Positions 25,741 to 34,835 of a stretch of DNA of 64,000 nt are shown piece after piece. A program made the translations under genes and the position numbers. The notes under the pieces are model-generated. The model was not told the origin of the DNA and ran no database searches. It was given only the letters and a program-made list of their open reading frames with translations. This stretch comes from Cohnella sp. GbtcB17 (GTDB taxonomy: Bacteria > Bacillota > Bacilli > Paenibacillales > Paenibacillaceae), in assembly GCF_019091135.1 (NCBI RefSeq), contig NZ_JAGXJW010000002.1, positions 186,001-250,000 on the forward strand, in the 5' to 3' direction. Every line of letters starts with the position of its first letter. The first letter of the stretch is position 1.

Positions 25741-25992
25741 ATGAAGCATCGGAAAGAACCGCCAGGCGATAAAAACATAATCGGCACCAAAGTGGTTGCC
25801 GTCCGCACAGCTAAAGGGTTAAAGCAAAAGGAGTTTCTGGCTAAGCTCCAGACCTTTGGTCTTGATATAAGTCCAACTAGCCTGTCACGTCTGGAAGGAC
25901 AGTACCGGCTTGTTCAGGATTATGAGGTTCTCGCGATTGCGAAGGCTTTGGATATTACCGTGGGGGAATTATTGGGAGAAGTGACTTCATAG
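25741..25992 (+). CDS. XRE-family helix-turn-helix regulator
   Basis: An 83-residue Cro/CI-type protein. Its HTH runs NIIGTKVVAVRTAKGLKQKE to SLSRLEGQ, followed by a C-terminal LAIAKALDITVGELLG. ATG 25741 follows GTGAGGTGCGATCAG. It is divergent from the second Spo0E-like gene, with a short AT-rich gap that contains TTTTAATGCGAATATCGCATTAAAA, a 25-bp palindrome at about 25668-25692 and a probable operator. It ends at a good terminator. Confidence 0.88.
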   Translation: MKHRKEPPGDKNIIGTKVVAVRTAKGLKQKEFLAKLQTFGLDISPTSLSRLEGQYRLVQDYEVLAIAKALDITVGELLGEVTS

Positions 25993-25996
25993 CGAA

Positions 25997-26033
25997 ACCT
26001 CTCTCATCGCGCCTAGCGACGAGAGAGTTTTTT
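25997..26033 (+). terminator. Terminator of the XRE gene
   Basis: CTCTCTC (25999-26005) pairs with GAGAGAG (26021-26027), extended by inner ATCG/CGAC pairing, then a run of six T. A second small hairpin, GCCTCGGGCGAGGCTTTT, lies at 26055-26072. Confidence 0.8.
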
Positions 26034-26074
26034 GCAAGTGAAAGTAAGTTGGGATGCCTCGGGCGAGGCTTTTC

Positions 26075-28093
26075 TCAGTTTTTACTTCCAGCAGTTAAAA
26101 CAATATTGATAAACCTACTCCAGTATGTCTCAACTAAGGAATCAATTTCAGTATAAGAAATGTCGCTTTGCAAATGTGTTTTATACATACTTTGTATGTC
26201 TTCCTTATATCCTGTTCCTTGCCCCCATCTAGTTTTTGCATTTTTCCAAAATAAAATATTCTCAGATTCATCGGTAGCAAATATTTGAATATTTAAAAGT
26301 CGATAAATTGATTCGTTTAACTCTCTCATTGAATTATCGAATTCTTTATTCACTTTATCATATAATCTGTTAAAGAATGTTTTCGTTTTAATTGTCATGT
26401 TATGAAACTGCCTGATTGTATCGATTTTCGATATTATTTGATCTTTCATCTTTTTAAATTGTTCTTTATAAATTTCCTCAATAGTAACCGATCCTAAATA
26501 GTAAATGTCATGTGAACTGAAGATACCGTAGGACCTGTTAATAGCGGCTAATGTTGAAGGGTGAATTGCTCCCAATTTTTTAAGATAAACATTAGAGAAT
26601 AAAGCCTTGTAATCTCCATTGGCCTCTTTTAGAGCAAAAATCTCATCCTTGATTCTATTCAAATGTTCTTCAGCATAGATATCATTTTCAAAGTTAAATT
26701 TGATGCTCTTAAATTCTTGAATTAAATTTTCAAGTTCATTTAGCCAGCCTCGTTCTCTTTTTTCAATTAGCTCTTCGATTGAATTCAAAATCCTTTTCCT
26801 GTTTTCAGTGATTTCTCTTCTTTTAGCCAGCTTAGCTGCTTCTATGCCCTCATATTCTTCTATTTCATCTTCAGAGACTTTTATTTTTTTATCTTCAATA
26901 CCAAACATTGAGTTATAAAACATGATATTTTCAGTAATTACCGGTATTTTCTCAGATAAAAATTTGTTTTCAATTTCTCTTTTCCTTACAATAATCCCCT
27001 CTTCTTCATTTTCAACCTTGTCACTGTAGGATAAAACATTAGCTGCTTCATCTTTTTTATGAAGAATCATTAATATCATTTTAGCCGATAGATCCTTCAG
27101 TGATTCATCATATAAATATCTCTTGAATAAATTGAACACAGGTTCCGAGGGACTTGGAGGAAACGAATCAGTGATAATGCATAAATTCTCTATACCTTCA
27201 CGAATATATTGTTCAAGGTCTTTTCTATCGAAACTCGATTGAGAATCCAATCCTCTTGTATCAATTATTGAATGAATACGAGGTAAGGAATCAAAATCAA
27301 GAATATTTTTCGATAAGGAAATTGTAACTTTTCTAGGAATTAAGATGTCTGGAAATTTAACAAGATTTATATCTTTAAATGTTGATTTTATCCATTCTGC
27401 TTCTGATTCCATTGCTTCAGGAAGATTTTCATAGAAAAAGTTTGTTGTAATTCTATTTTCAATACTCGCCAACCGAACAACTTCATTTTTAAAATCTTCA
27501 AACTCTAAGTATTCTTTTGCTATTTGAATTGCTTTGTCAACTTCTTTTACAACAACCAACTCAGTCATGTTTCTGATGGCTCTTTCAACTTCTGAAGCAA
27601 GATAAAAAGTTCTAGTATCCTCAAAATGCTCGTCTTCACTCATTCTCTTCTTCCATACAATATTACAGAAGGTTTCAATCTCATTTAATGCATCATTCGA
27701 GCTATAAGGTTCAATTGCTATTTGTGTCACTTCTGATAAAGATTGATTTAATATTACGTCACAAATCGTTGTCCCGCCTGCACCTGTTTCTAATAATTCT
27801 TCAATTACTTTCTTGTTTTTCCCCTTACTTGATATCTTTGCTTGAACATTCCGTTCAACAAGTAGATCAAATAAATTGCTAATAGCAGTTGTTTTACCAA
27901 CGCCTTTTTGTCCGATAAATACCAAATTAAACTTCTCAACTGACAAAAAACGCTCCAATTCACTAGCCTTTTCAAGGATCATATTGTATGAATCTTTATC
28001 AAATTCATCTACTTCATTCATTGCTAATTCTTCTAAAATTTCTTGTTTTAAAATTGTAAGCTTTGATTTGTCTTTGATGGCATCCTTAGGCAT
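26075..28093 (-). CDS. Dynamin-like P-loop GTPase
   Basis: A 672-residue protein. Walker A is GQKGVGKT (residues 61-68), a G3-like IIDTRGLD lies near residue 278, and a G4-like HKKDE follows. The C-terminal 300 residues are a long predicted coiled-coil or helical region (RREITENRKRILNSIEELIEKR and beyond), as in dynamin-family or septin-like GTPases. No transmembrane segment is visible. ATG 28093 follows ATGGAGGGGTCAAA; the upstream codon at 28129 is less likely. The gene is AT-rich and stands alone. Dynamin-like and large GTPases occur in phage defence, but this role is only inferred from context. Confidence 0.75.
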   Translation of the reverse strand: MPKDAIKDKSKLTILKQEILEELAMNEVDEFDKDSYNMILEKASELERFLSVEKFNLVFIGQKGVGKTTAISNLFDLLVERNVQAKISSKGKNKKVIEELLETGAGGTTICDVILNQSLSEVTQIAIEPYSSNDALNEIETFCNIVWKKRMSEDEHFEDTRTFYLASEVERAIRNMTELVVVKEVDKAIQIAKEYLEFEDFKNEVVRLASIENRITTNFFYENLPEAMESEAEWIKSTFKDINLVKFPDILIPRKVTISLSKNILDFDSLPRIHSIIDTRGLDSQSSFDRKDLEQYIREGIENLCIITDSFPPSPSEPVFNLFKRYLYDESLKDLSAKMILMILHKKDEAANVLSYSDKVENEEEGIIVRKREIENKFLSEKIPVITENIMFYNSMFGIEDKKIKVSEDEIEEYEGIEAAKLAKRREITENRKRILNSIEELIEKRERGWLNELENLIQEFKSIKFNFENDIYAEEHLNRIKDEIFALKEANGDYKALFSNVYLKKLGAIHPSTLAAINRSYGIFSSHDIYYLGSVTIEEIYKEQFKKMKDQIISKIDTIRQFHNMTIKTKTFFNRLYDKVNKEFDNSMRELNESIYRLLNIQIFATDESENILFWKNAKTRWGQGTGYKEDIQSMYKTHLQSDISYTEIDSLVETYWSRFINIVLTAGSKN

Positions 28094-28139
28094 TTTGACC
28101 CCTCCATGACTTTCAATAGATACATGCATTTTAAAATAA

Positions 28140-28501
28140 ATAAAATTACATTGCTGTCGAATTAAGTCGTTTTATTAGAATAGAAAGAATAAACTTTTCA
28201 GAGCGAAGTACAACGAATACGCCGCCTGGGACTTCATCGCCAAGCTCTCATACGCTTATCCAGCGCCATCAAAAAATCGGAAGAGTCTATGCGATTCGTC
28301 TAGGTCCCCAACTGATAGAAGCATTTTGTTTCAATGGAAGAGGGCAGACCGAGCTTGTGGGATGATGGGCGACATGCCTTACAAGTGGAGACGGTGGAAA
28401 GAATTTTTTTGAATTCAAATCGAACGCTCCTTTTTCTCCGGAATCTCTATCACACCGAGTAAAAAAAATCTTGCATGTACTTCGTGACCTGCTTTTCATC
28501 A
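28140..28501. other. Non-coding stretch with a possible coding relic
   Basis: No intact gene is visible. Around 28200-28290 a GC-richer plus-strand segment reads as AKYNEYAAWDFIAKL followed by frame breaks, which suggests the end of an old gene. I cannot identify it. The rest is AT-rich. Confidence 0.4.
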
Positions 28502-29236
28502 CTAACCAGTCTTCGTAAATCTACACTTCGGATAGCTGCTACAGCCAATGAATGCACCATTCTTTCCGCGTCTCTCCACAAGCTTCCCGCTGCATCTTGG
28601 ACAGATGCCCGAACTCACCAACGCCTCTTTCTCCTTCAAGTTCACTTTGATGTCAGCGACGTGTTTTTTTCGTTCTTGTCGGGTATGAACAGTCTTAGTA
28701 GACAGTGACTTATGAATATTTAGCCTCTTCTCCTCGGACAACACGATCGTCTTATACTTCTGTATCGTCGACAACAACCTCGTCGTGTAAACGACCTCTG
28801 CACTCATAGGCTCAAGCTTAAGATCCGCACGCGTACTGAAAGCGATGATGGATATGAATGGTATCGTCTCATCCTCCAGAAAACCTTCCAGCGCCTTAAT
28901 ATGTCCGTAGTTTTGCCGGATCGGATTGTAGAGCTTCTCCTTGCGTTTGTATATCACTTGCGTCCAATACTCCGACTTCTCGCTCCCCATGATCCATCCC
29001 GTGTAGTTCTTGGTCTCAATGACAAACACACCATAATTCGATACGACGAGATGGTCGATCTGCGCTGTCTTCCCGTCGGGTCGCTGGATCATAACATCGT
29101 GGAGCACCGTGTACTCTTTGGGATCAAGCTTGCCTAGCTTATAGCGTACAGAGGATTCGCCTATTATGCCTTTAATTTTTGGGGACCTGGATATCACCCC
29201 CAGTATGAAGATTATCAATAACAGCAGATAAATCAT
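28502..29236 (-). CDS. NERD nuclease-domain protein with topoisomerase-type zinc ribbon
   Basis: A 244-residue protein. After an N-terminal hydrophobic helix (MIYLLLLIIFILGVI) comes a NERD domain, with GESSVRYKLGKL, VMIQRPDGKTAQIDHLVVSNYGVFVIETKNYTGW and NPIRQNYGHIKAL. The IDH and ETKN residues are the nuclease-related core. The C-terminus holds a four-Cys zinc ribbon, CPRCSGKLVERRGKNGAFIGC and YPKC, as in topoisomerase I tails. ATG 29236 has GGAG upstream; a GTG at 29254 is possible. It is membrane-anchored and may bind or cut DNA. It stands between the GTPase and a stalk-domain gene. Confidence 0.85.
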   Translation of the reverse strand: MIYLLLLIIFILGVISRSPKIKGIIGESSVRYKLGKLDPKEYTVLHDVMIQRPDGKTAQIDHLVVSNYGVFVIETKNYTGWIMGSEKSEYWTQVIYKRKEKLYNPIRQNYGHIKALEGFLEDETIPFISIIAFSTRADLKLEPMSAEVVYTTRLLSTIQKYKTIVLSEEKRLNIHKSLSTKTVHTRQERKKHVADIKVNLKEKEALVSSGICPRCSGKLVERRGKNGAFIGCSSYPKCRFTKTG

Positions 29237-29292
29237 CCGAACACTCATCTCCACTTTGTGGCCGTAGCGGACCTTAATCTTATATAAAAATG

Positions 29293-29321
29293 TAGTAAAA
29301 AAAGCGCTAATCAGGCGCTTA
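29293..29321 (-). terminator. Terminator of the stalk/NPCBM gene
   Basis: On the minus strand AAGCGCC pairs with GCGCTT (29302-29308 and 29314-29320) around GATTA, then a T run (TTTTTTTAC). It lies about 17 bp after the stop. Confidence 0.75.
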
Positions 29322-29337
29322 GAGCTAGAGCACTTAA

Positions 29338-30051
29338 TTACTGAAACAACTTTCCATCAGCTAAAGATGCATAAATTGATGTAAACGAATCTCCCTGCTT
29401 CTCTACAATAACGCGAAGTTTTAAAACACCCGTTAAATCCACACTCACAGGAATAGGATTATTCCCACCCTTTACATCTGTCACTGTGAGCAATTCGTTA
29501 TCATCTCCAATAAATTTGAATGAAACAGTGTCTGGGGAGTTCTTTGTTTTATCGTCGATACCTACAAATGCTGTAAACTTTTTATACTGTCCATTTAGGT
29601 TGTAATCAATAGACTCAATAGAACCGTTAAAATAATTAGTATTAAAGTTAATCCCTTTTTGATAAACATTAGAAGCACTTTGAATCTTTTCTCTATTATA
29701 GTTTTGATTAAAATCAATATAAGACTCACTTGGTGCATCTAATCTAGCATAATTAATATCACTCAAATATTTAAATGATCCAGGCTTCTTGCCAATCCAA
29801 GCGGTAGAATTCTTACTATCGTAATTAAGCTCTTTACCGAGCGCTTTCGTAACGTCTTTTAAAGGAACATACAACTGTCCCTTATATGTAATAGCTGCAT
29901 CTGTGCTGGGCTTTTGTACGCCATCGATCATATATTTTACTTGCTGGAAAACCACATCAATCTTTATCGAGCTAGCAGCAATCGCAGCAGAGGACGATAT
30001 AAGGCTCCCTACCACCAATCCAATTGCTATACCTTTCACCTTATCCTGCAC
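29338..30051 (-). CDS. Secreted stalk-domain and NPCBM-like protein
   Basis: A 237-residue exported protein. Signal peptide: KVKGIAIGLVVGSLISSSAAIAA. Residues 30-90 form a stalk (copper-amine-oxidase-N-like) domain with YKGQLYVPLKDVTKALGKELNYDS. Residues 130-237 look like an NPCBM/NEW2-type carbohydrate-binding module (YKKFTAFVGIDDKTKNS, then VSVDLTGVLKLRVIV). GTG 30051 is chosen because AAGGGAGTG precedes it. The inferred role is surface polysaccharide or wall binding. It is transcribed alone. Confidence 0.8.
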   Translation of the reverse strand: MQDKVKGIAIGLVVGSLISSSAAIAASSIKIDVVFQQVKYMIDGVQKPSTDAAITYKGQLYVPLKDVTKALGKELNYDSKNSTAWIGKKPGSFKYLSDINYARLDAPSESYIDFNQNYNREKIQSASNVYQKGINFNTNYFNGSIESIDYNLNGQYKKFTAFVGIDDKTKNSPDTVSFKFIGDDNELLTVTDVKGGNNPIPVSVDLTGVLKLRVIVEKQGDSFTSIYASLADGKLFQ

Positions 30052-30220
30052 AAAAAACACTCCCTTTCCGTTTTCCACCTACTATTCGACAGAATCCCTT
30101 ATTTTCCCTCTTAGGTCTAAAGAAATACTTTCAAAGAATAAAGATCCTAGACCTATTGAGACAAAAGCCTTGAACCAAGTCTATTTCCTTAGCACCATTT
30201 ATCAATCTTGTTATCCAATA

Positions 30221-30249
30221 TAAAAAGCCCCTCATTACTGAAGGGGCTC
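30221..30249 (-). terminator. Terminator overlapping the helicase stop
   Basis: On the minus strand AGCCCCT pairs with AGGGGCT (30226-30232 and 30242-30248), followed by TTTTTATA. It overlaps the last codons of the helicase gene. Confidence 0.75.
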
Positions 30250-32682
30250 CCGCTTCTGCTCTCGACGTTCAAAATGATAATGCAACCGATACAAGCAAAT
30301 CTCCTGCGTCCACTGATACAGCGTCATGCGATGCTCAGGAGCAATCTCGAGCCTTAAGCCGAAGACGCCATCTTCGAAACGAGTTGTACTTCCCTTAGCC
30401 GATCCCCACTTCGTCATCGGCATATTCTCAATCAACCGATTGATGCCGGCCTCATCATAGTGCCATAGTTTCTGAGATTCCTTGTCCGAAAAGTCGATGC
30501 GCCGCCGGTATTCCTTTTCCGTAAGATAGTTGTGAAAGAATGACGCTACCTCCTTAGCATTGACCGGCTCAGCCCACTGCTCCGGACCGCGCTCCAGCAT
30601 GTAGAGAAGCACAATCATTTTGTAGCTTTTGGTCATAACCGTCTTCTCTACATCGCGGATCCAAGCTTCGTATCGATAGTAGACTTCCTCTTCTTCCTTC
30701 GTTAGGCACTCTGCCCACAGTAGAAGGCCGACGTACGAACCGAATTCACCACGATACTCCCAGCTGTTTGAGCTGCCATGCAGATGGAGTTCAAGATAGG
30801 ACGGAATGCGCCCAAGCTCATTTTTCAGATCTAGAAACGACCGCAGCAGGCGATCGCGATGCGGTAGCTTCTTGTGGCTCAGTTCTTCCAGTAAATTAAT
30901 GACTTCCATCTCCAAATGAAGCTCGCAGCCCACGGGCACGGAGGGGATGACCGGCTCCTTTGTGGTTCCGTTTGCTTCCCCGTCATTAGAAAACAGCCGC
31001 AACTTCACATCCGCATTGCGATAGTTGCCGATTAGATCGACAATGGTACAGTGCGTTTTGCGCTCCGACAACCGCAATCCACGACCGACCTGCTGCGTAA
31101 ATACCGTCAGCGATTCCGTGGGACGGACGAAAAGCAGCGTGTCCACGCTAGGGATGTCGACGCCCTCATTGAACAAGTCCACCGTGAAGATAACCTCCAG
31201 CTCCCCGGTGTCCAGCATCCGAATGGCCTTTACCCTCGAGATTCCGACCGTACCTGAGTGCAGACTGATCGCGGGCACGCCTCGATCCTGGAAGTATCCA
31301 GCCAAGAAATCAGCCTGCCGAATGGAGGAGCAAAAGCCGATCGTTCGGGTCTGTTTATGCTCATGCCAGGCCTCGAAGATCCGCTCAGCCAACGCATCCC
31401 GAAGCTGCGCAGCCATTAGCTGTTCATCGTCATAATGTGTGCCCAGCCAGCGGATTGAAGAATAATCCGTATCGTCATAGACGCCGAAGTATTGGAACGG
31501 AGCCAACCAACCGCGCCGGATCGCCTCGATAAAGTGCAGTTGATAGGCGACATTGCCGTCACAAAGGGCATACACGTCCTTGCCATCCATCCGATCCGGC
31601 GTCGCCGTGATGCCGAGCAAGAACTTCGGTTGAAAGTATTGGATGACCAACTGATAGGAGTTTGCCGCCGCATGGTGGAACTCATCCACAACGATTAGAT
31701 CGAATCGATCCGGCGAGAACGATACACGGTGCTTCTTCATGCCCAAGGTATAGATGGATGCGAAAATACACTGAGCGTCCCCCTCCTTGGACACGCCGTT
31801 GTAAATCCCAAAGGACTTGTCCGGCATGATCCGTTGGAATGATCGCTTCGCCTGATGCAAGATTTCCTCCCGATGCGCGATGAACAGCACACGTTCAAAC
31901 CGCCGCTGCGCGAAGAACCCGGCCAGATAGGTTTTGCCCAGACCGGTGGCCATGACGACCATCGCCTTGTCGTATTCCTCTTCGAGCGTTCGCTCGAGCG
32001 CATCCAGCGCATCGAGCTGCGCAAATCTGGGCTGGATCGTCGAGAGTTCAACGGAGGCCGCCGACTCCTCTACAGAAGCAGTCCCACTATCACTCCGGTA
32101 CTCCTCTTCTTCCATCTCGGTGATCTGGCGGATGAGCTCCGGATTTTTGCGATGATAAGCGCGGTATTCCTCTTCGTAAAGTGAGATCGTGTGCGCGTTC
32201 AGAGGCAGCGTGTTGTCGTGATAGAAGTTCTGCATGAACTTCTCCAGCGCCAACTGGAACGTATACGGCTCGGCCTTCGCATTCATCGCCAAGTTCCACT
32301 CCATCCCCATCCGCATCGCAGACATGGAGAAGTTAGAGGAGCCCACGACAAGCAAGCCTTCGTTGTTTTCGTAGTCGAACAGATAGGCCTTCGGGTGAAA
32401 AGACGTTCCCATGCTACGCCACAGCCTGGCCTCCAGTCGATCGTCGATGTCACGCAGTGCCTGCAGCCCTTCCGGCTGCGTCACGAACAAATAATCGCCG
32501 GCGAGCACCTTCACCTCGGCTCCCCGCTCGATTGCCCGCTTCAAATGCGGCGCCAAGAGGCGGACACCCGATTGCATGATAAAGGATGTCATGATGTAAA
32601 TCCCGGAAGCATGCTGCATGCCAAGAATCAGTTCGTCACCAAGGTTCTCCGTGATCAGCTTGACGTTAAGCGTCGTCGACAT
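30235..32682 (-). CDS. PLD-domain SF2 helicase
   Basis: An 815-residue protein. Residues 5-170 are a phospholipase-D-like domain with one HxK motif (HPKAYLF). Residues 210-600 are an SF2 helicase: Walker A ATGLGKT, DEFHH (motif II), TATPDR (III region), and in the second lobe FCSSIRQADF and QQVGRGLRL. The C-terminal 200 residues are unassigned (DUF3427-like by position). Such architecture is known in RadD-like or type III-like restriction and repair proteins. It overlaps the upstream MazG-like gene by 17 bp, indicating translational coupling and a joint role in DNA or nucleotide processing. Confidence 0.85.
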   Translation of the reverse strand: MSTTLNVKLITENLGDELILGMQHASGIYIMTSFIMQSGVRLLAPHLKRAIERGAEVKVLAGDYLFVTQPEGLQALRDIDDRLEARLWRSMGTSFHPKAYLFDYENNEGLLVVGSSNFSMSAMRMGMEWNLAMNAKAEPYTFQLALEKFMQNFYHDNTLPLNAHTISLYEEEYRAYHRKNPELIRQITEMEEEEYRSDSGTASVEESAASVELSTIQPRFAQLDALDALERTLEEEYDKAMVVMATGLGKTYLAGFFAQRRFERVLFIAHREEILHQAKRSFQRIMPDKSFGIYNGVSKEGDAQCIFASIYTLGMKKHRVSFSPDRFDLIVVDEFHHAAANSYQLVIQYFQPKFLLGITATPDRMDGKDVYALCDGNVAYQLHFIEAIRRGWLAPFQYFGVYDDTDYSSIRWLGTHYDDEQLMAAQLRDALAERIFEAWHEHKQTRTIGFCSSIRQADFLAGYFQDRGVPAISLHSGTVGISRVKAIRMLDTGELEVIFTVDLFNEGVDIPSVDTLLFVRPTESLTVFTQQVGRGLRLSERKTHCTIVDLIGNYRNADVKLRLFSNDGEANGTTKEPVIPSVPVGCELHLEMEVINLLEELSHKKLPHRDRLLRSFLDLKNELGRIPSYLELHLHGSSNSWEYRGEFGSYVGLLLWAECLTKEEEEVYYRYEAWIRDVEKTVMTKSYKMIVLLYMLERGPEQWAEPVNAKEVASFFHNYLTEKEYRRRIDFSDKESQKLWHYDEAGINRLIENMPMTKWGSAKGSTTRFEDGVFGLRLEIAPEHRMTLYQWTQEICLYRLHYHFERREQKREPLQ

Positions 32683-32992
32683 CGATTAGATACACCCGTT
32701 CTTGGAATCCACCGCGCGCCTCGGCTTTCCGTTCGCGGATCGCCTCAAGTTCCTCCCACGATGCACCATGCACCACCGCCAGCGCTCGGATTACCTCAAG
32801 CATATCCGCCAGTTCTTCAAGCGAATCCTTCGGATTTTGGGCCGCGAAGTATTCCGCAGATTCTTCCTTGAGTTTAACGACGAGCTCCTGCTGGTACTCT
32901 TCCTCATCTAAAATCCGTGTGCGAAAAGACTTGCCTGAGGACTCTATCACCTGAGGAATTTGATCGCGTACTAGCTTATTGTAGATAGGCAT
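32666..32992 (-). CDS. MazG-like nucleotide pyrophosphohydrolase
   Basis: A 108-residue all-alpha NTP pyrophosphatase of the phosphoribosyl-ATP pyrophosphohydrolase/MazG type. The core motifs are KLKEESAEYF (the E-xx-E metal site) and SLEELADMLEVIRAL (E-xx-D). The N-terminal YNKLVRDQIPQ is typical of this subgroup. ATG 32992 follows GAAGGATGACAGCGG. It is the first gene of a two-gene operon with the PLD helicase. Together they could clean up or deplete nucleotides while acting on foreign DNA; this is inferred. Confidence 0.85.
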   Translation of the reverse strand: MPIYNKLVRDQIPQVIESSGKSFRTRILDEEEYQQELVVKLKEESAEYFAAQNPKDSLEELADMLEVIRALAVVHGASWEELEAIRERKAEARGGFQERVYLIDVDDA

Positions 32993-33287
32993 CCGCTGTC
33001 ATCCTTCACCGTGTAGTTTTGTTTGCTTTATTGTATCACGATAAAAGAAAAGCACGGATATAATCGAAGCTTTATTGAGAGCATTCGGGTGAAGTGTTCG
33101 ACACCTCACTGTTGAACATGCATAAAAGTCGTCTAAATTATTATTCGCAGTATGAATATCACTCCACGTGAGATGCACATATTTAGACACACTTAAGGAG
33201 TATTTACTGAAGGGAAGGAAGGCAGTTGAAAAGGGGATCCTTCACTGGCAAATAGCTGAAAAGTAACTTCGTATCTTGATTAAGCAT

Positions 33288-33318
33288 TTGTTTGGACTTG
33301 TGTTATATGAGTTATAAT
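33288..33318 (+). promoter_or_regulatory. Candidate promoter of vsr
   Basis: TATAAT lies at 33313-33318, with TTGTTT at 33288 (19-base spacer) or TTGGAC at 33292 (15-base spacer). The rest of the 357-bp gap (32993-33349) shows no gene or repeat I can support. Confidence 0.5.
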
Positions 33319-33349
33319 AAAGGAGAATGTCTTAAAGGAGGGGCGTATA

Positions 33350-33793
33350 ATGACCGATTCACTAACTAAAGAGGCCCGCAGCAAGCATATGAAATCTATA
33401 AAATCAACTAAAACCATGATGGAAGATAAGGTTTCGCATGCTCTCTGGAATAGTGGCTTACGCTTTAGAAGAAACACAAAAAAACTATTTGGAAAACCTG
33501 ACATTTCAATTAGTAAATATAAACTGGTTATCTTTATTGATTCATGTTTTTGGCACGGATGCAATTTACATGGACGAATACCCAAATCAAATATTCAATA
33601 CTGGCAGGATAAGATCAGAAAGAATATCAGACGAGATCATGATGTTTATAAGTACTATAAAGACAAGGGTTGGGTTATCGAGAGAATATGGGAGCACGAG
33701 CTGATTGAAGATTTCACAGGAGTAATAAACAGGTTAATCGATACTATTCAGACACAAAAAAAACGATATTATAATTCTGATGATCAGTATTAG
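33350..33793 (+). CDS. vsr: Very short patch repair endonuclease
   Basis: A 147-residue Vsr nuclease that nicks 5' of T in T:G mismatches produced by deamination of 5-methylcytosine. The family pattern is clear: RSKHMKSIKSTKTMMEDKVSHALWNSGLRFRRN, then GKPDISISKYKLVIFIDSCFWHGC, and WQDKIRKNIRRD. AAAGGAGG precedes the ATG. It lies tail-to-tail with the restriction enzyme gene, as expected for a locus whose methylase makes 5-methylcytosine. It protects the host from deamination at the methylase site. Confidence 0.95.
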   Translation: MTDSLTKEARSKHMKSIKSTKTMMEDKVSHALWNSGLRFRRNTKKLFGKPDISISKYKLVIFIDSCFWHGCNLHGRIPKSNIQYWQDKIRKNIRRDHDVYKYYKDKGWVIERIWEHELIEDFTGVINRLIDTIQTQKKRYYNSDDQY

Positions 33794-33824
33794 AATATCG
33801 ATAATTCTGGAATGACTTAACTCT

Positions 33825-34835
33825 TTACCGATTTATGAACAAACATTCAGAAGGTTTCCAACCTTGTGCCAAGTCATCAGCCTTCTCAAGCCATCGTGAA
33901 ATCCGCTTCTCTGGAAGTACGCTCTCCCCCCAATACTCAACAAAGAGCGCATCGTCCATTGTCAATGCCGCTTCCCTCATAGCACCTTCAATCAACTTTA
34001 AAGCTCGCATAATATAAACGCCGCCATTGTCATCATTCTTTGGATTGGCGACACTCCCAGCAGAAAATAAATCTCGTGCTTGGTGGCATAAAACGCCATG
34101 ATAAGTTAAGAGATATAGTACCAAATCATCATACTTGTCACGCGAACGTCCCGATTTCACTATTTTTGGGCACAGCAAAGCCGCTTCCGCACGAAGCTTT
34201 GTTTTCTCAGTTAAAGATAGATTTGTGTACAATCTAGCTTGAATAGGAACAGTGTGCTCATCCGTTTCCTTTTCCTCTATCCACCACAAACGACCATCTG
34301 GATGAATTTTCCTAGCATACGCACGTATGTATCGCATTTTTTCGTGCATCGGGAGTCTTCTAAAATCATCATATGGAATTCTCATTTCGTCGAAAAGGGA
34401 TTTCTTAACTGAACCCTTTCCGCTAGGTAATTCGACTTCAAATCTTGGAACATGAGAAGTACGAACATGAATAACGCTTTGCTCATAATCCCCCCAACGT
34501 ACTTCTGGGGTGCCACCCATTTTTCCAAATAACAAATAAATATGTTTTACACTTTCGATCCTTTGAGTTTCCAGTACACTGTTAGCCACACTTCTCCAGG
34601 TATCATTTGTTGTAAATTTGACTTCAACGCCAAAATCCCCCAGTGCTATATCAGGAAAAGCTTGAGGATGAGGCGAAAGGTCAATTTCGAAAATCTCTGC
34701 GACCGTCAAATCGCGAAGAACTTCTCTGACACGATTCTCAAATTGAGGAGAAGATTTGAAGCCCGTTGTCCGGGCCTCAGTGGTAAGCTGTGCACAACAT
34801 TTATCCAATAACGCTTCGAATTCTGCTTTTATCAA
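33825..34835 (-). CDS. Type II restriction endonuclease
   Basis: A 336-residue protein. Residues 55-75 show FPDIALGDFGVEVKFT, a PD...ExK catalytic core, and other segments (HIYLLFGKMGG, RWGDYEQSVIHV) are found in a group of restriction enzymes encoded next to C5 methylases. The start is TTG 34835 with AAGAGGT upstream, overlapping the methylase gene by 35 bp. The shared position, coupling and Vsr make the type II restriction role very likely. The recognition sequence cannot be read from the protein. Confidence 0.85.
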   Translation of the reverse strand: MIKAEFEALLDKCCAQLTTEARTTGFKSSPQFENRVREVLRDLTVAEIFEIDLSPHPQAFPDIALGDFGVEVKFTTNDTWRSVANSVLETQRIESVKHIYLLFGKMGGTPEVRWGDYEQSVIHVRTSHVPRFEVELPSGKGSVKKSLFDEMRIPYDDFRRLPMHEKMRYIRAYARKIHPDGRLWWIEEKETDEHTVPIQARLYTNLSLTEKTKLRAEAALLCPKIVKSGRSRDKYDDLVLYLLTYHGVLCHQARDLFSAGSVANPKNDDNGGVYIMRALKLIEGAMREAALTMDDALFVEYWGESVLPEKRISRWLEKADDLAQGWKPSECLFINR

